A DNA stretch of 10,270 nucleotides from an uncultured Opitutaceae bacterium (GTDB lineage: Bacteria > Verrucomicrobiota > Verrucomicrobiia > Opitutales > Opitutaceae). The stretch's first letter is position 1. The number at the start of each line of letters is the position of its first letter. A program made the translations under genes and the position numbers. Of this stretch, positions 9,065-10,270 are shown in pieces. The stretch lies in NCBI GenBank assembly GCA_937128785.1, contig CAKZMS010000064.1:1-10270 (forward strand). The letters run 5' to 3'. The notes under the pieces were generated by a model that had not been told where the DNA came from, searched no databases, and was given only the letters and a program-made list of their open reading frames with translations.

Positions 9065-10270
9065 TCAGCGCCAGGCCCGGCGCATGCCGATGCCGACGAT
9101 CGCCAACGTGGCCAACGAGCTGAGGGGCCTAAGCACCGCCGCGAAGAGCGGACTCATCAGCCCGGCCACCGCCAGAGTAACCGCCGTGACGTTGTAGGCG
9201 ATCATGAAGACGAGCAGTACCCAATGGGTGCGCCGGCGCACATCGTTGACCTCGAACAGCGCACGCAATCCCCCCAGGCCCTGGCCCAGGTAATAGAAAT
9301 CGGCCTTGGCCGCGAGAACCCCGCGATGCACCACCGGAGTGCCTCGGCAACGCGCAGCATCAAAGGCCAAACTGTCATTGGCTCCATCCCCCAACATGAG
9401 GGTGTCGTCGGCGCCATGTTCCAGCAGCCAGGCGGCTTTGGCGTCGGGGGTCTGATTGCCGTAGGCATTATCCGGAGGCAGCCCCAGTTGACCGGCCATC
9501 GCGGCAACTTTGGCCGTGTCGTCACCACTGAGAATAAACGAGTCCAAACCGCGTTCACCGAGTGCACCGATCTCCCGCTTGGCATCGCTGCGGGCCTGAT
9601 CGACAAAGCGGAATCGCGCCACCGCTTCCCCGCCCCGGGCCAACACCGTGGCCCCATCCGCTAGACCACCATCGTTCCACCCTGCCTGCCCCAGGGACCA
9701 TTCCCCCCACCGCAGACCACAACCGATTTCCTCGGAGAGTTCGCCTTCCCGCCATTCGGGCGTGCCGACCGCCACCAAAGCCTCCAACAGGGTTCGCCCG
9801 ACGGGGTGCGGATTGTCCCGGACCAATGCAAACAAGGCCTCACGCGCTTCGGTATCCAATTGGCTCACCGCCGCCGCATCGGCCAAGACCGGATTCTCCA
9901 GGGTCAGGGTGCCGGTCTTGTCGAAAACCAGCTTGCGGACCTTGGCCAAGCGTCCCCAAAGGTCGCCGGCTCGCACAAACAATCCACGCTTCCGCAAGGC
10001 GACCGTGGCCATCTCGTCGGCCAGCGGAAAAGCCAAACCAAGGGCACAGGGGCACGAAACCACCAAAATTGCGGTCACGATGGCTCCCGCATGCAAACCG
10101 TCACCGGTGCCCCACCACCAACCCAATCCGGCCAGGGTAGCTACCACAAAAATGGCGATCAGATAGCCCTGAATGACCCGCTCGATCAGGGTCTCCCCGT
10201 CCTCCTTGCGATCCATGGGCTGCAGGAGTTTGGCGAGCAGGGAATCATCCCACGATTCCGTCGCTTGCAG
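9065..10270 (-). CDS. Copper-type (CPx) P-type ATPase, 5'-truncated by window edge
   Basis: C-terminal 401 residues of a heavy-metal P1B-type ATPase of the inner membrane, probably exporting Cu(I) for detoxification or for delivery to a cuproenzyme. The frame is open to the window edge; the ATG at 10216 is internal, 18 codons in. Counting from that Met: membrane segments at about 17-34 and 41-62 with the metal motif Cys55-Pro-Cys57; phosphorylation site Asp99 in DKTGTLT; nucleotide-binding His137-Pro138 in NPHPVGR; hinge motif GDGAND (276-281); final two membrane segments (about 332-352, 355-377) with Tyr341-Asn342. The CPC and YN pairs indicate a Cu(I) type. In the last segment Arg363 stands where Cu(I) pumps usually carry Met (RPLSS instead of MxxSS). 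It converges on the regulator gene with a 74-bp gap lacking a clear terminator. A FixI/CcoI-like role is possible but needs the neighbours outside the window. Confidence 0.9.
   Translation of the reverse strand: MQATESWDDSLLAKLLQPMDRKEDGETLIERVIQGYLIAIFVVATLAGLGWWWGTGDGLHAGAIVTAILVVSCPCALGLAFPLADEMATVALRKRGLFVRAGDLWGRLAKVRKLVFDKTGTLTLENPVLADAAAVSQLDTEAREALFALVRDNPHPVGRTLLEALVAVGTPEWREGELSEEIGCGLRWGEWSLGQAGWNDGGLADGATVLARGGEAVARFRFVDQARSDAKREIGALGERGLDSFILSGDDTAKVAAMAGQLGLPPDNAYGNQTPDAKAAWLLEHGADDTLMLGDGANDSLAFDAARCRGTPVVHRGVLAAKADFYYLGQGLGGLRALFEVNDVRRRTHWVLLVFMIAYNVTAVTLAVAGLMSPLFAAVLRPLSSLATLAIVGIGMRRAWR

Noticed and set aside
9065..10270. ATPase as a cbb3-oxidase-specific pump (FixI/CcoI)
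   Set aside because: The N-terminal metal-binding region and the neighbouring cco genes lie outside the window, so the subtype cannot be decided.

Overview
The base composition (high GC, dense gene packing) and the gene content point to a free-living Gram-negative heterotroph. A member of the Verrucomicrobiota (Opitutae-like) would fit the style of the copper-ATPase and PEP carboxylase sequences, but that is an impression and cannot be proved from this window. Few of the genes have a recognisable Shine-Dalgarno sequence. Several consecutive genes share a base between stop and start codon, so tightly coupled operons look normal in this genome.

Layout, left to right. (1) The 3' part of an aldo/keto reductase gene (+) runs to 824. 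It converges on (2) a minus-strand operon read from 3804 down to 841: YefM-like antitoxin, YoeB-like toxin, a small VanZ-family membrane protein, and the essential NAD+-dependent DNA ligase LigA. All three junctions overlap (GTGA, TAATG, TGATG). (3) About 90 bp upstream of the antitoxin, on the same strand, is a complete tRNA-Pro(GGG) gene with encoded CCA. (4) A single-domain UspA-type universal stress protein (+) is transcribed divergently from the tRNA.

(5) The most interesting part is a second minus-strand operon from 8578 to 4575: SbtA-type bicarbonate transporter, SbtB-like PII protein, and phosphoenolpyruvate carboxylase. SbtA and SbtB are separated by 3 bp, and SbtB and PEPC overlap by one base. 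The operon ends in a hairpin plus T-run terminator. PEPC consumes bicarbonate, so the operon links uptake of the substrate, a nucleotide-sensing regulator of the uptake step, and the fixing enzyme. This looks like an anaplerotic bicarbonate supply module in an organism with no sign here of photosynthesis or carboxysomes. (6) A divergent small winged-helix regulator gene (+, 8703) shares a short intergenic region with sbtA. That region holds a good candidate promoter and an inverted repeat overlapping its -10 box. (7) The window ends inside a CPx-type (copper-transporting) P-type ATPase (-), converging on the regulator and cut off at its 5' end by the window edge.

No CRISPR array, insertion sequence, rRNA gene or phage gene was seen. 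No gene-free stretch exceeds about 300 bases. The longest gaps (tRNA to usp, and sbtA to the regulator) are about 125-135 bp and are described as features.
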